NCBI GenBank assembly: GCA_964577175.1
Contig: CAZNYC010000048.1
Coordinates: 1-27,014 of the forward strand
Origin: BS750m-G62 sp964577175
GTDB lineage: Bacteria > Planctomycetota > Phycisphaerae > FEN-1346
DNA length: 27,014 nucleotides
Direction: 5' to 3'
Part shown: piece after piece, positions 16,114 to 24,073 of the stretch
Numbering within the stretch: the stretch's first letter is position 1
Layout of the letters: each line of letters starts with the position of its first letter
Notes under the pieces: generated by a model
The model's input: only the letters and a program-made list of their open reading frames with translations
Database searches by the model: none
Told to the model about the DNA's origin: nothing
Translations under genes and position numbers: made by a program

Positions 16114-16149
16114 GGAGCCTGGCCCGACAGCGGCCGAGAGGTTAAGCCC

Positions 16150-17508
16150 ATGCGAAAGTACTTCGACGAGATCACCCAGATCTCCGGCAACGTCGTCACC
16201 GTCCGCGCCAGCGGCATCGGGTACGATGAACTCGGCATCGTGGCCGGCGACACGAAATCCTCGCTGGCCAGCGTCATCCGGCTGGAGGAGGACCTGGTGT
16301 CGCTCCAGGTCTTCGCCGGCACGCAGGGCGTCTCGACGGGCGACCGCATCCGGTTCCTCGGCCGGCCCATGCAGGTGCCCTTCTCCGACGACCTCTTGGG
16401 GCGCGTCTTCGACGGCGCCGGCCGGCCCCGCGACGGGCGGCCGCAGGTCGAGGCCGAGCCGGTGGACATCGGCGGCCCGCCCGTCAACCCCACCGTCCGC
16501 CGGATGCCCGACAACATGATCCGCACGGGCATCCCGATGATCGACATCTTCAACTCGCTCGTCGAATCGCAGAAACTGCCGATCTTCTCAGTGCCCGGCG
16601 AACCGTACAACGAACTCCTGGCCCGCGTCGGCCTCCAGGCCGAGGCCGAGGTCATCGTCTTCGGCGGCATGGGCCTGCGGCACGACGATTACCTGACGTT
16701 CCGCAACACGTTCGAGGAAGGCGGCGTCCTCGGCCGCACGATCATGTTCATCCACACGGCCGCCGACCCCACCGTCGAATGCCTCATGGTGCCGGACCTG
16801 TGCCTGGCGGTGGGCGAGAGTTTCGCCCTCCAGGGCAAACGCGTCCTCTGCCTGCTGACGGACATGACCGCCTTCTCCGACGCCCTCAAGGAAATCGCCA
16901 TCACGATGGAGCAGATTCCCTCCAACCGCGGGTACCCGGGCGACCTGTACACCCAACTTGCCCGCCGCTACGAGAAGGCCGTCGATTTCGACGAGGCCGG
17001 CTCCATGACCGTCCTCGCCTGCACCACCATGCCCGGCGACGACGTGACCCACCCCGTGCCGGACAACACCGGCTACATCACCGAGGGGCAGTTCTACCTG
17101 CGGAACCAGTGGATCGAACCGTTCGGCAGCCTGTCGCGCCTGAAACAGCAGGTGAACGACAAGACCCGCGACGACCATCGGCCCATCATGAACGCCTGCA
17201 TCCAGTTGTACGCCCTGTGCCGCGAGAGCCGCGAGAAACGCGATATGGGGTTCGAGATGTCCAACTGGGATAAGAAACTTCTCAAGTACGGCGACCTGTT
17301 CGAGACGCGGATCATGTCGCTGGAGGTGAACATCTCGCTCGAAGAGGCGCTGGACCGGTGCTGGGAGATGCTGGCCGAGTGCTTCGACCCCGCCGAAACG
17401 GGCATCCGCCGGGCCGTCATCAAAAACCATTGGCCGAAGGACCTCGCCGAGACGCCGAAAGAGGAACGGGCCGAGGAAGAACCGGCCCCGGTTGCCGCGG
17501 AGGAGTAA
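16150..17508 (+). CDS. ntpB: V-type ATP synthase/ATPase regulatory subunit B
   Basis: The 452-residue subunit alternates with A in the head and supplies part of each nucleotide site. It has the N-terminal barrel (1-75), then the nucleotide-binding fold with the degenerate P-loop region FSVPGEPYNELL (146-157), which lacks a true Walker A, as expected for B. SLSRL (327-331) contains Arg330, which by alignment is the arginine finger acting on the neighbouring A subunit. The C-terminal 25 residues are Glu/Ala/Pro-rich. The length is typical. GAGAGG lies 8-13 nt before the ATG at 16150. The gene is flanked on both sides by about 270-280 nt of repeat DNA. Confidence 0.96.
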   Translation: MRKYFDEITQISGNVVTVRASGIGYDELGIVAGDTKSSLASVIRLEEDLVSLQVFAGTQGVSTGDRIRFLGRPMQVPFSDDLLGRVFDGAGRPRDGRPQVEAEPVDIGGPPVNPTVRRMPDNMIRTGIPMIDIFNSLVESQKLPIFSVPGEPYNELLARVGLQAEAEVIVFGGMGLRHDDYLTFRNTFEEGGVLGRTIMFIHTAADPTVECLMVPDLCLAVGESFALQGKRVLCLLTDMTAFSDALKEIAITMEQIPSNRGYPGDLYTQLARRYEKAVDFDEAGSMTVLACTTMPGDDVTHPVPDNTGYITEGQFYLRNQWIEPFGSLSRLKQQVNDKTRDDHRPIMNACIQLYALCRESREKRDMGFEMSNWDKKLLKYGDLFETRIMSLEVNISLEEALDRCWEMLAECFDPAETGIRRAVIKNHWPKDLAETPKEERAEEEPAPVAAEE

Positions 17509-17604
17509 CGAGTTCGGACTGCGGATTACGGAATCCCGCTTGCCAAGGGCAATCTGAGATCCGAAATCTCTCATGTGCACATAGCGAGCAGTTCGCTTAG
17601 CACT

Positions 17605-17718
17605 ACAACGCTAAGTCCGCATTTTGCGCGGTGGGTCTCCGCACCCACCGCGACCGAAAGGGCGTTTTTGGGGCTGCGCGGCGGGTGCGGAGACCCGCCG
17701 CGCACGAGTTAGCGTTGT
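17605..17718. repeat. Double-hairpin repeat with complementary loops
   Basis: The outer ends are ACAACGCTAA (17605-17614) and its complement TTAGCGTTGT (17709-17718). The left hairpin has a perfect 10-bp stem, 17627-17636 with 17643-17652, and loop CTCCGC. The right hairpin has a perfect 11-bp stem, 17676-17686 with 17693-17703, and loop GCGGAG. The two loops are exact complements, so they could pair as kissing loops, or the whole element could fold as one long hairpin. It sits in the 282-nt gap between ntpB and ntpD. Related copies lie at 369-413, 9748-9830 and 20840-20982. Confidence 0.85.
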
Positions 17719-17790
17719 GTTTGCGTGTTAGCCGCGACGCGAGGCGGAGCGGAGCGCGTGAGACGGATAGGAACCGACTAGGCAAACGAC

Positions 17791-18450
17791 ATGCCGAAGA
17801 AAATCAAGTATACGAGGCCGGAACTCAAACGCCAGCGAGACGCCCTCGCGCGGTTCGAGCGGTATCTGCCTACCCTCAAACTCAAGCAGCAGCAACTCCA
17901 GATGACGATGCGCGAGGTCCGAAAGGAACTCCGACAGGCCGAGACGGAAGTCCGCCGGGCCGAGGAGCGGTTCGACGCCTACCGCCATCTCCTCAACGAC
18001 CGCGCCGGCATCGACGTCGAGGGCGCCGCCGAACCCGAGGAGGTCCGCACCTCCACGGCGAACATCGCGGGCGTGCGGGTCCCGGTGTTCGAGGAGGTCA
18101 CCTTCGCCTCGCCCACGTACAGCCTCTTCGCCACGCCCGCATGGGTGGACCGGGCCCTCTCGGACCTCAGGGACCGCAACCGCCTGCGGGCCCAGGCCCA
18201 GGTCCTCCGCGAGCGGCACGAGGCGCTCGACCGGGAACTGACGAAGATCATGCAGCGGGTGAACCTGTTCGAGAAGGTCAAGATCCCCGAGACGCGCGAC
18301 AACATCCGCCGCATCCGCATTCACCTCGGCGACGCCATGACCGCCGCCGTCTGCCGGGCCAAGATCGCCAAGGAAAAACTCGCCGGCCGGGAGCCGCCCG
18401 GCGCCGACGCCGCGGCCGCCGGTGCCGCCCAGGAGGCCTCCGCGTCATGA
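17791..18450 (+). CDS. ntpD: V-type ATP synthase/ATPase subunit D
   Basis: This is the central rotor shaft, turning inside the A3B3 head. The 219-residue product has the two long antiparallel coiled-coil helices of the family (about 8-70 and 125-185) with a short beta-containing middle (about 85-110). LFEKVKIPETRDNIRRIRIHLGD (about 157-179) is the conserved C-terminal block. An Ala-rich tail follows. Length is normal. The start ATG at 17791 has only a weak AGG 10 nt upstream. The stop codon overlaps the start of ntpI in ATGA, so translation of the two is coupled. The usual partner subunit F is not encoded in the operon. Confidence 0.95.
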   Translation: MPKKIKYTRPELKRQRDALARFERYLPTLKLKQQQLQMTMREVRKELRQAETEVRRAEERFDAYRHLLNDRAGIDVEGAAEPEEVRTSTANIAGVRVPVFEEVTFASPTYSLFATPAWVDRALSDLRDRNRLRAQAQVLRERHEALDRELTKIMQRVNLFEKVKIPETRDNIRRIRIHLGDAMTAAVCRAKIAKEKLAGREPPGADAAAAGAAQEASAS

Positions 18451-20345
18451 TCGTCCCGATGGCCAAAACGTTCATCGTGGCCCGCCGGGCCGACCGCGAG
18501 GCCCTCCTCCAGGCCCTTCGCCGCCTGGGCGTCCTGCACGTCAAGCCCGTGGACCCGTCCCGCGCCGCGCCCGACGCCGAGACCACCGAGACGCTCGACC
18601 GCATGCGCCGCGCGATCCAGATTCTCGACACGACCGAGCCGCAGGGAGCCGCCCCGGACGTCTCGCCCGACGAGGCGGCCGAAGAGGTGCTCCACATCCA
18701 GCGCGCCGGCGCCGAGCGGATGAATCGCCTGGCCACGCTCCACCAGCAGATCGAGCGGTTCGCCCACTGGGGCGACGTGACCGAAGACCAGCGCCGCGCC
18801 CTCCGCGCCGCCGGCATCGAGCCGCAGTTCTTCGCCGTCCCCGCCGATGCCGCCGGCGACATCCAGGCCGAGTGCGTCGAGGTCCTCGGCCCCTGGCAGG
18901 GCAAACGCGTCCTCGTTGCGGTCGTCCAGCGGCAAGGCGCCCCGGAGGTGCCCGAAGAGGCCGACCCCGTTCCCCCGCCGCCGCGCGACCGGCCGTCGCT
19001 GCGGGCCGAGGCCCGCGAGATCGATGCGGCCATCGAGAAGGACGTCGACCGGCTCCGTCGCCTGGCGAACCTCACCGATGCCATGCGCGAGGCCCGCGGG
19101 CGCCTGGCGGCCAAGGCCGAATGGACCGCCACCGCCCGCAGCGCCCTGGAAGACGAGCGGCTGTACGCCCTCCAGGGGTGGGTGCCGGCCGAGGAGATCG
19201 AGTCCCTCGCCGGCCGCCTCGCCGGCGCAGGCGTCGAGGCCGCCGTCGAGGCCGTCGAGCCCGACGAGTCGGAAGAGCCCCCCACCCTCATCCGCTACCC
19301 CCGGTGGGCCAGGCCCATCAAGGGCCTCTTTGATATATTGAATACGTTGCCCGGCTACCGCGAGATGGACCTGGCGCCGTTCTTCATGGTCGCCCTGCCG
19401 CTCTTTGCGGCCATGCTCATCGGCGACGCCGGTTACGGCCTGGTCATCAGCCTGCTGGCGATCGTGTTCTACGGCAAACTCGTGCGGCAAGCCGGCCGGC
19501 CCAAGACGCAGTTGCTCCTGGTCGTCGGGGTGATGACGCTCGCCTGGGGGGTGCTGTCGGCCAACTACTTCGGGATCACCCCCGGCTCCCTCGCGGAAGC
19601 GGGCGGGTACACCCAGGTCGCCGGCGGCAAGACGGTGCCGGACTACGACGCCCTCCGCGCCGGGACGGACGCCTGGGCGACCGTCGGGCGGGCGATGCTT
19701 GCCCCCGCCGTCGCCTGGCATCCCGACCCCCAGGCCGCGCGGTATCTGCTGATGAAAATCTCGTTCGTCATCGGGGCGGTCCACCTTATCCTGGCCCACC
19801 TGCGCAAGGCGCTCGACTATGCCCCCGACCAGCGGTTCCTGGCGGAACTGGGGTGGTGCGGGGTGCTGGGCGGCATGTTCATCCTGATCTGGTACCTGAT
19901 GTTCATCGACGTGAAGCAGACGCCCACCTACGTGTGGGGCATCATCGGGGGCGCCATGGCCCTGCCGATTCTTTTCGGCAGCCCGGCGCGGAACCCCGCG
20001 ATACGCGTGGGCAAAGGCCTGGCCGCGTCGCTCCTGCCGCTGCTCTCGACGTTCAGCGACACGATGAGTTACGTCCGCCTGATGGCCGTCGGCCTGGCCA
20101 GTTACTACATCGCGTCGGCGTTCAACACGCTGGCCGCCCTCGTCGCCGACGCCACCACCTGGTACGGCGTGGCGCCGGAAGCGGTGCTGCTGTTCGGGCA
20201 CGGGCTGAACATCGGTCTGGCGGCAATTGCGATCTTCGCACACGGTGTGCGATTGAATATGCTGGAGTTCTCGAACAATGCGGGCGTGCAGTGGGCGGGG
20301 TTCGCCTATGCCCCCTTCGCGGCCGCGAAGGACCACGAGGAGTAG
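18447..20345 (+). CDS. ntpI: V-type ATP synthase/ATPase subunit I
   Basis: The 632-residue membrane stator (a-subunit homologue) provides the half-channels for ions and contacts the K ring. Residues 1-290 form the cytoplasmic arm, alpha/beta with coiled coils (about 90-115 and 195-225). From about 300 to 615 there are about seven hydrophobic segments. Arg544 in TMSYVRLMAVGLASYYIA is the essential arginine that faces the K-subunit carboxylate. The length is in the family range. The ATG at 18447 overlaps the ntpD stop codon; a second ATG four codons later is possible. The ntpK gene follows after 6 nt. Confidence 0.95.
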   Translation: MIVPMAKTFIVARRADREALLQALRRLGVLHVKPVDPSRAAPDAETTETLDRMRRAIQILDTTEPQGAAPDVSPDEAAEEVLHIQRAGAERMNRLATLHQQIERFAHWGDVTEDQRRALRAAGIEPQFFAVPADAAGDIQAECVEVLGPWQGKRVLVAVVQRQGAPEVPEEADPVPPPPRDRPSLRAEAREIDAAIEKDVDRLRRLANLTDAMREARGRLAAKAEWTATARSALEDERLYALQGWVPAEEIESLAGRLAGAGVEAAVEAVEPDESEEPPTLIRYPRWARPIKGLFDILNTLPGYREMDLAPFFMVALPLFAAMLIGDAGYGLVISLLAIVFYGKLVRQAGRPKTQLLLVVGVMTLAWGVLSANYFGITPGSLAEAGGYTQVAGGKTVPDYDALRAGTDAWATVGRAMLAPAVAWHPDPQAARYLLMKISFVIGAVHLILAHLRKALDYAPDQRFLAELGWCGVLGGMFILIWYLMFIDVKQTPTYVWGIIGGAMALPILFGSPARNPAIRVGKGLAASLLPLLSTFSDTMSYVRLMAVGLASYYIASAFNTLAALVADATTWYGVAPEAVLLFGHGLNIGLAAIAIFAHGVRLNMLEFSNNAGVQWAGFAYAPFAAAKDHEE

Positions 20346-20351
20346 GAGCCC

Positions 20352-20810
20352 ATGGAATTCTTCGGACAGTTGGGACTGGCACTGCCGCTGGGGCTGGGCG
20401 CGCTCGGCAGCGCCCTCGGCATCGGGGCCGCCGGACGCGCCGCCGCCGGCGCCTGGGCCAAGGAGGCCAAGGCCGGAAAGGCACTCAACTTCTCCTACAT
20501 CATCCTGACCGGCATGCCGCTCAGCCAGACGATCTACGGCTTCATCCTGATGCTCGTCGGCCTGAGCGGCCTCGTGTACCAGCCCGAGTTGCTGGCCGAG
20601 AACGCCGGCGCCCTGCTCACCATCGGCCTCGCGGGCGGCCTGGCCGAACTCTTCAGCGCCTGGATGCAGGGCCTCATCGGCGCCGCTGGGTGCCGGGCAC
20701 TCTCCGAAGGCGAAGGCAAGGGCCTGGTGTTCATCATCATCGCGATGGGCATCGTCGAGACGGTCGGCCTCTTCGGCTTCGTCTTCCTGCTGCTCGTCCT
20801 GCCGGCCTGA
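20352..20810 (+). CDS. ntpK: V-type ATP synthase/ATPase subunit K (proteolipid)
   Basis: This 152-residue protein with four membrane helices forms the rotating ion-carrying ring. The two hairpins are a duplicated c-type unit. The first carries Gln59 in MPLSQTIYGF where a one-hairpin c subunit would have its carboxylate; the second carries Glu136 in GIVETVGLFGF, so there is one ion-binding carboxylate per four helices. Aligned with Enterococcus hirae NtpK, the sodium ligands Leu61 (backbone), Thr64, Gln65, Gln110 and Glu139 correspond to Met55, Ser58, Gln59, Gln106 and Glu136. This predicts sodium specificity. It is the last gene of the operon; AGGAG lies immediately before the start. Confidence 0.95.
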   Translation: MEFFGQLGLALPLGLGALGSALGIGAAGRAAAGAWAKEAKAGKALNFSYIILTGMPLSQTIYGFILMLVGLSGLVYQPELLAENAGALLTIGLAGGLAELFSAWMQGLIGAAGCRALSEGEGKGLVFIIIAMGIVETVGLFGFVFLLLVLPA

Positions 20811-20839
20811 CCCGCCGGCGAGACGGTACGCATCGTGCC

Positions 20840-20982
20840 GCGCGGCGGGTCTCCGCACCCGCCGCGCTTATGTACGAAGCGCAACGTTTAGCCGCGACGC
20901 GCCGCGGAGCGCTCCGCTGCGCGTCGCGGCTGAAATGCGCGGGCCCCAGGTCCTGCGCGGCGGGTACGGAGACCCACCGCGC
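20840..20982. repeat. Double-hairpin repeat after the ATPase operon, with a central hairpin
   Basis: The first hairpin (20840-20850 with 20857-20867) has a perfect 11-bp stem and loop CTCCGC. The last (20955-20965 with 20972-20982) has an 11-bp stem with one mismatch and loop ACGGAG, complementary to the first loop at 5 of 6 positions. Between them AGCCGCGACGCG (20890-20901) pairs with 20920-20931, enclosing the palindrome GCGGAGCGCTCCGC. There is no T tract, but the structure could end or protect the operon transcript. Confidence 0.75.
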
Positions 20983-21004
20983 ACCATCACTTCAGTTTCG
21001 CCGC

Positions 21005-22381
21005 CTACCACCGCGGCTCGATGCGAACCAGTTGCGTATCCTTCTTGCCGCGAAGCACGAACAGCACCACCTCCGTCGGCTTCTCCGCGACGACGTCCTC
21101 GAACACCTTCCTGAACGTCGCCAGGTCCGGCGTCGGCCGGTTCTGCACCTTCTTGACGATGTCGTTCACCTCGAGGCCGCCGTCGACCGCCCAGCCGGCC
21201 GGTTTCAGGAACGAGACGACCACGCCCTTCTCGTCGCGGGGCAGTTCGCGCGAGATATAATCCTGAACGACCATCTCCCGCACCGTCATGCCGAACGCCT
21301 CGTTGGCGTACCGCTCGGCCTCGCCGGGACCCTTCGGCTGCGGCGCGAGGGTCACGGTGACGTCCTTCGTTTTTCCGTCGCGCCACACCGCCAGGGTCAC
21401 CTGTTCGCCCACGTCCTGCTCGCGGATGCGGTTGACGAAGTTCTCGACGAGTTGCCCCTCGGTGCCCGTAATGGACTTGCCGCCGACGGCGAGGACGATG
21501 TCCTCGGCCTGGATGCCGGCGTCCTCGGCGGGGCTGCCTTCGATGACCCGTCCCACGACCACGCCGCGACGGTCGCCCAGGTTGAAGTAGTCCGCCAGGC
21601 CCTTCGTGACGGGCGTCAGGGTGTGGACGCCCAGCCACGCCTGCCGGACCGACGCCCCGCCCGTCGGCGGATTGCGCAGCCGCTCGATGAACCGCTCCAC
21701 GGGCCACAGCACCTCCGCCAGCGACCATTTCGGACGGGCGTTCGTCGCCCGGTTGAGCCGCACGAGCCCCACGATGCCCACCGCCTTGCCGTCCAGCGTC
21801 AGGACGGGCGTGCCGGGCGAGCCCAGGCCCTGCGCCACGAGGTACGTCACCACGGGCTGATCGAGCCGGGCCGACACCCGGCCCACCTTGACCACGCGGG
21901 CGAAGCCGTCCGGCTCGCCCAGGTTCGCCATCGTCAGCAGCGGGTCGCCGAGGCGGACCGTCACGTCGTCGGCGAACTCCAGGGGCGGCAGGGCCGGCGC
22001 CTCCGGGTCCGTCACCTTCACGAACGCCACCTGGGCCTGCTCGTCCTTGCCGAGGTACTCCGCTTCGTATTCCCGCAGGTCGTCGCCGTCGGTCACGCTG
22101 ACCTTGAAATCGCGAAACTGCGTCAGCGGAATCCGCGACGGGATCGCCGCACTGGCGAACATCACGAGGTTCCCTTCCCCCACCACGGTGCCCAGGACGT
22201 GGGCGTCCGCCCGCGCCCCGTCCTCGCGCTCGATGTAGAACGAGACGACCACCGTCGACGGGACGACCTCTTCGCGGACACGGCGGATGCGCTCGGCGGT
22301 CTCATCCGCCCGGCCCGCATCGGCCGGCAGCAGCACGAGACTCGCCAGCAGCAGCGTGGTGACGGCGGTGCGGACGGTCAT
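21005..22381 (-). CDS. HtrA-like pseudoprotease with two PDZ domains
   Basis: The product is 458 residues with a signal peptide (about 1-25). Residues 35-235 follow the HtrA chymotrypsin fold, but the catalytic blocks are altered: FASAAIP (75-81) replaces TNYHVV, EQAQVAFVKV (114-123) lacks the Asp, and GSPGTPVLTLDGKAVGI (187-203) replaces GNSGGP. PDZ1 lies at about 245-335 (GVVVGRVIEGSPAEDAGIQAEDIVLAVGG) and PDZ2 at about 345-455. A role in binding or regulating envelope proteins is inferred. The ATG at 22381 overlaps the stop codon of the active HtrA gene in ATGA, so the two are made together and may form mixed assemblies. Confidence 0.9.
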   Translation of the reverse strand: MTVRTAVTTLLLASLVLLPADAGRADETAERIRRVREEVVPSTVVVSFYIEREDGARADAHVLGTVVGEGNLVMFASAAIPSRIPLTQFRDFKVSVTDGDDLREYEAEYLGKDEQAQVAFVKVTDPEAPALPPLEFADDVTVRLGDPLLTMANLGEPDGFARVVKVGRVSARLDQPVVTYLVAQGLGSPGTPVLTLDGKAVGIVGLVRLNRATNARPKWSLAEVLWPVERFIERLRNPPTGGASVRQAWLGVHTLTPVTKGLADYFNLGDRRGVVVGRVIEGSPAEDAGIQAEDIVLAVGGKSITGTEGQLVENFVNRIREQDVGEQVTLAVWRDGKTKDVTVTLAPQPKGPGEAERYANEAFGMTVREMVVQDYISRELPRDEKGVVVSFLKPAGWAVDGGLEVNDIVKKVQNRPTPDLATFRKVFEDVVAEKPTEVVLFVLRGKKDTQLVRIEPRW

Positions 22382-23811
22382 GGCGATTCCTTTCCTTCAG
22401 GCGTCTCGGCGGCGGGCACCTCTGCCGCGCCCTCCGCGGCGTAGTCGATCTTCAGCAGCACCGGCACGACGCCCTGCCCTCGCCGCACCTTCAGGAGCAC
22501 CCGTTTCTCGCGGCCCTCGACGGCCGCCTCGTACGCCCGGCGAAGATCGTCCACGTTTTCGACGTCCGTCGTCCCCACGCGGACGACGACGTCGTCGTCC
22601 TCGACGCCGGCCTCCTCGGCCGGCTCGCCGCGGCGGACGCCGGTCACGTACACGCCCTTCGTGTCGGGCAGCCGCTCGCGCTGGGCCAGGCGGTCGGTGA
22701 TGTTCTGTCCCACGAATCCCCACGCCTCGAAGTTCTCTTCCTCGCCGCGGACGGTCGTCAGTTCCTCGGTCACGAGGTCGAGCGTCTTGGCTTCGCCCCC
22801 GCGTTTTATCCGGATCCGGACCGTCGACCCCACGGGCGTGCTCGCCACCCGCCGACGCAGTTCAAACAACTGTTCCGGGTACCGGCCCCGGACGGGCTCG
22901 CCGGCGAACGCGACGAGGATGTCCTGCGGCCGGACGCCGGCCTCGTGCGCCGGCCCGCCCGGCACGACGCTCGACACCACCGCCCCCTCCATCCGGCCGA
23001 CGTCCAGAAACGTCTCCAGGTCCTGGAGCGGCTGAAGCGTCAGCCCGATCGTGCTCCGCTTCACCTTGCCGTGCGCCAGAATCTGCCGGACGGCTTCCTT
23101 GGCCACGTTGATGGGGACGGCGAAGCCGAGGTCGTTCCCCCCGCCGCGCGTGTTGATGCCGATCACCTCGCCGCGCAGGTTCACGAGCGGCCCGCCGGAG
23201 TTGCCCGGGTTGATCGCCGCGTCCGTCTGCAGCCACGTGTTGAAGAGGCCCGTCTCCAGGCCGCCCGGCATCTCCAGGCCCGTCCCCAGGATGCGGTCCA
23301 CGCACGAGATGATGCCCCAGGAGATCGACCGCGACAGGCCGAACGGGCTCCCGATGGCCAGGACGCTGTCGCCCTCGGCCACCCTGTCGGAGTCGCCGAA
23401 GGTGGCGAAGTCGAACGCCAGGTCCTTCTCGGCGACCTCGTCCAGGTCCAACCGGATGACCGCCAGGTCCGTCCACGGGTCGCCGCCCACGAGCCGGGCC
23501 TTGACGCGTTCCTTGTTGAACAGCGTGACGGTGAGTTCGTCGGCCCGGCCGGCCACGTGGTAGTTCGTGAGGATGTGCCCCTCCGAGTCGAAGATGACGC
23601 CCGACCCGTTTCCCCCTCGCCGCCGCTTCTTGCCGCTCACGTATTCCACCCGGCGGGCGTCCACCCGCACCGTGGCGGGGTACACGCGGTCGCGGGCCAC
23701 CTTGGTGGCCGTCTCGAGCGCGGTGTACACGGCCCGGGCCTGCTCGACCTCGCTGCACCCCGTCGCCGACAGCAGCACGCCGACCCATCCCAGGACGATA
23801 GCAATGCGCAT
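22378..23811 (-). CDS. HtrA/Deg-family serine protease with two PDZ domains, probable lipoprotein
   Basis: The 477-residue product starts with a hydrophobic signal ending LLSATGC (13-19), so Cys19 may be lipidated, though the box is not perfect. The protease domain (about 40-250) has an intact triad: His85 in LTNYHVA, Asp115 in PWTDLAV and Ser205 in PGNSGGP. PDZ domains follow at about 265-360 and 365-460. It is predicted to degrade or refold damaged proteins outside the cytoplasmic membrane. The ATG at 23811 is preferred: AAAGGA lies 9 nt upstream and the signal sequence begins at once. An ATG 24 nt upstream is in frame. It is the first gene of a two-gene operon with the pseudoprotease. Confidence 0.94.
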   Translation of the reverse strand: MRIAIVLGWVGVLLSATGCSEVEQARAVYTALETATKVARDRVYPATVRVDARRVEYVSGKKRRRGGNGSGVIFDSEGHILTNYHVAGRADELTVTLFNKERVKARLVGGDPWTDLAVIRLDLDEVAEKDLAFDFATFGDSDRVAEGDSVLAIGSPFGLSRSISWGIISCVDRILGTGLEMPGGLETGLFNTWLQTDAAINPGNSGGPLVNLRGEVIGINTRGGGNDLGFAVPINVAKEAVRQILAHGKVKRSTIGLTLQPLQDLETFLDVGRMEGAVVSSVVPGGPAHEAGVRPQDILVAFAGEPVRGRYPEQLFELRRRVASTPVGSTVRIRIKRGGEAKTLDLVTEELTTVRGEEENFEAWGFVGQNITDRLAQRERLPDTKGVYVTGVRRGEPAEEAGVEDDDVVVRVGTTDVENVDDLRRAYEAAVEGREKRVLLKVRRGQGVVPVLLKIDYAAEGAAEVPAAETPEGKESP

Positions 23812-23848
23812 GAACCGCGATCCTTTCCGTGTCATCGGGAATCGGCAG

Positions 23849-23878
23849 AGTGTACGCCACGGGACCACCCGACCGCAA
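23849..23878 (-). promoter_or_regulatory. Candidate promoter of the HtrA pair
   Basis: On the minus strand TTGCGG (23878-23873) and TACACT (23854-23849) are separated by 18 nt. Transcription would start about 30 nt before the ATG at 23811. The TACAC-type -10 box resembles that proposed for the ATPase operon. Confidence 0.4.
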
Positions 23879-23881
23879 GCG

Positions 23882-24009
23882 CCCTCTGGCGACGGGGCGA
23901 ACGTTCAATCGCGGGTGGCATGCCCGCCCCAGGCAGGTGATCTCTCGCGCCTCTGCGATAGCATGCGTTCCCGCCGGAGGGAAAGCACGCCACCCGCCGC
24001 ACCAGAGGG
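23882..24009. repeat. Nested inverted repeat
   Basis: The outer arms CCCTCTGG (23882-23889) and CCAGAGGG (24002-24009) are exact complements. Inner arms GCGGGTGGCATGC (23911-23923) and GCACGCCACCCGC (23985-23997) match at 12 of 13 positions. It has no coding capacity and lies between the HtrA promoter and the 3' end of the permease gene. Confidence 0.6.
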
Positions 24010-24027
24010 TTATTCGGGAAACCGCTC

Positions 24028-24073
24028 AGGCCGAAGGCCTTTTTTGGCATTTGACATTTGTCATTTATCATTC
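24028..24073. repeat. Hairpin with T run and heptamer array at the permease 3' end
   Basis: AGGCC-GAA-GGCCT (24028-24040) is followed by six T (24040-24045), resembling a plus-strand intrinsic terminator with a short stem. The array 24048-24073 reads CATTTGA, CATTTGT, CATTTAT, CATTC. The permease stop codon (24068-24070, minus strand) lies inside the array. No plus-strand gene ends here, so a terminator role is doubtful. Confidence 0.55.

Noticed and set aside
18321..20858. Minus-strand open frame of about 845 codons
   Set aside because: Antisense shadow of ntpI and ntpK.
19853..22444. Plus-strand open frame of about 863 codons
   Set aside because: It begins out of frame in ntpI, crosses the repeat region and continues antisense to the pseudoprotease gene.
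24028..24045. Intrinsic terminator on the plus strand
   Set aside because: The hairpin has only a 5-bp stem and no plus-strand gene ends nearby; on the minus strand, where the permease ends, the T run is on the wrong side.
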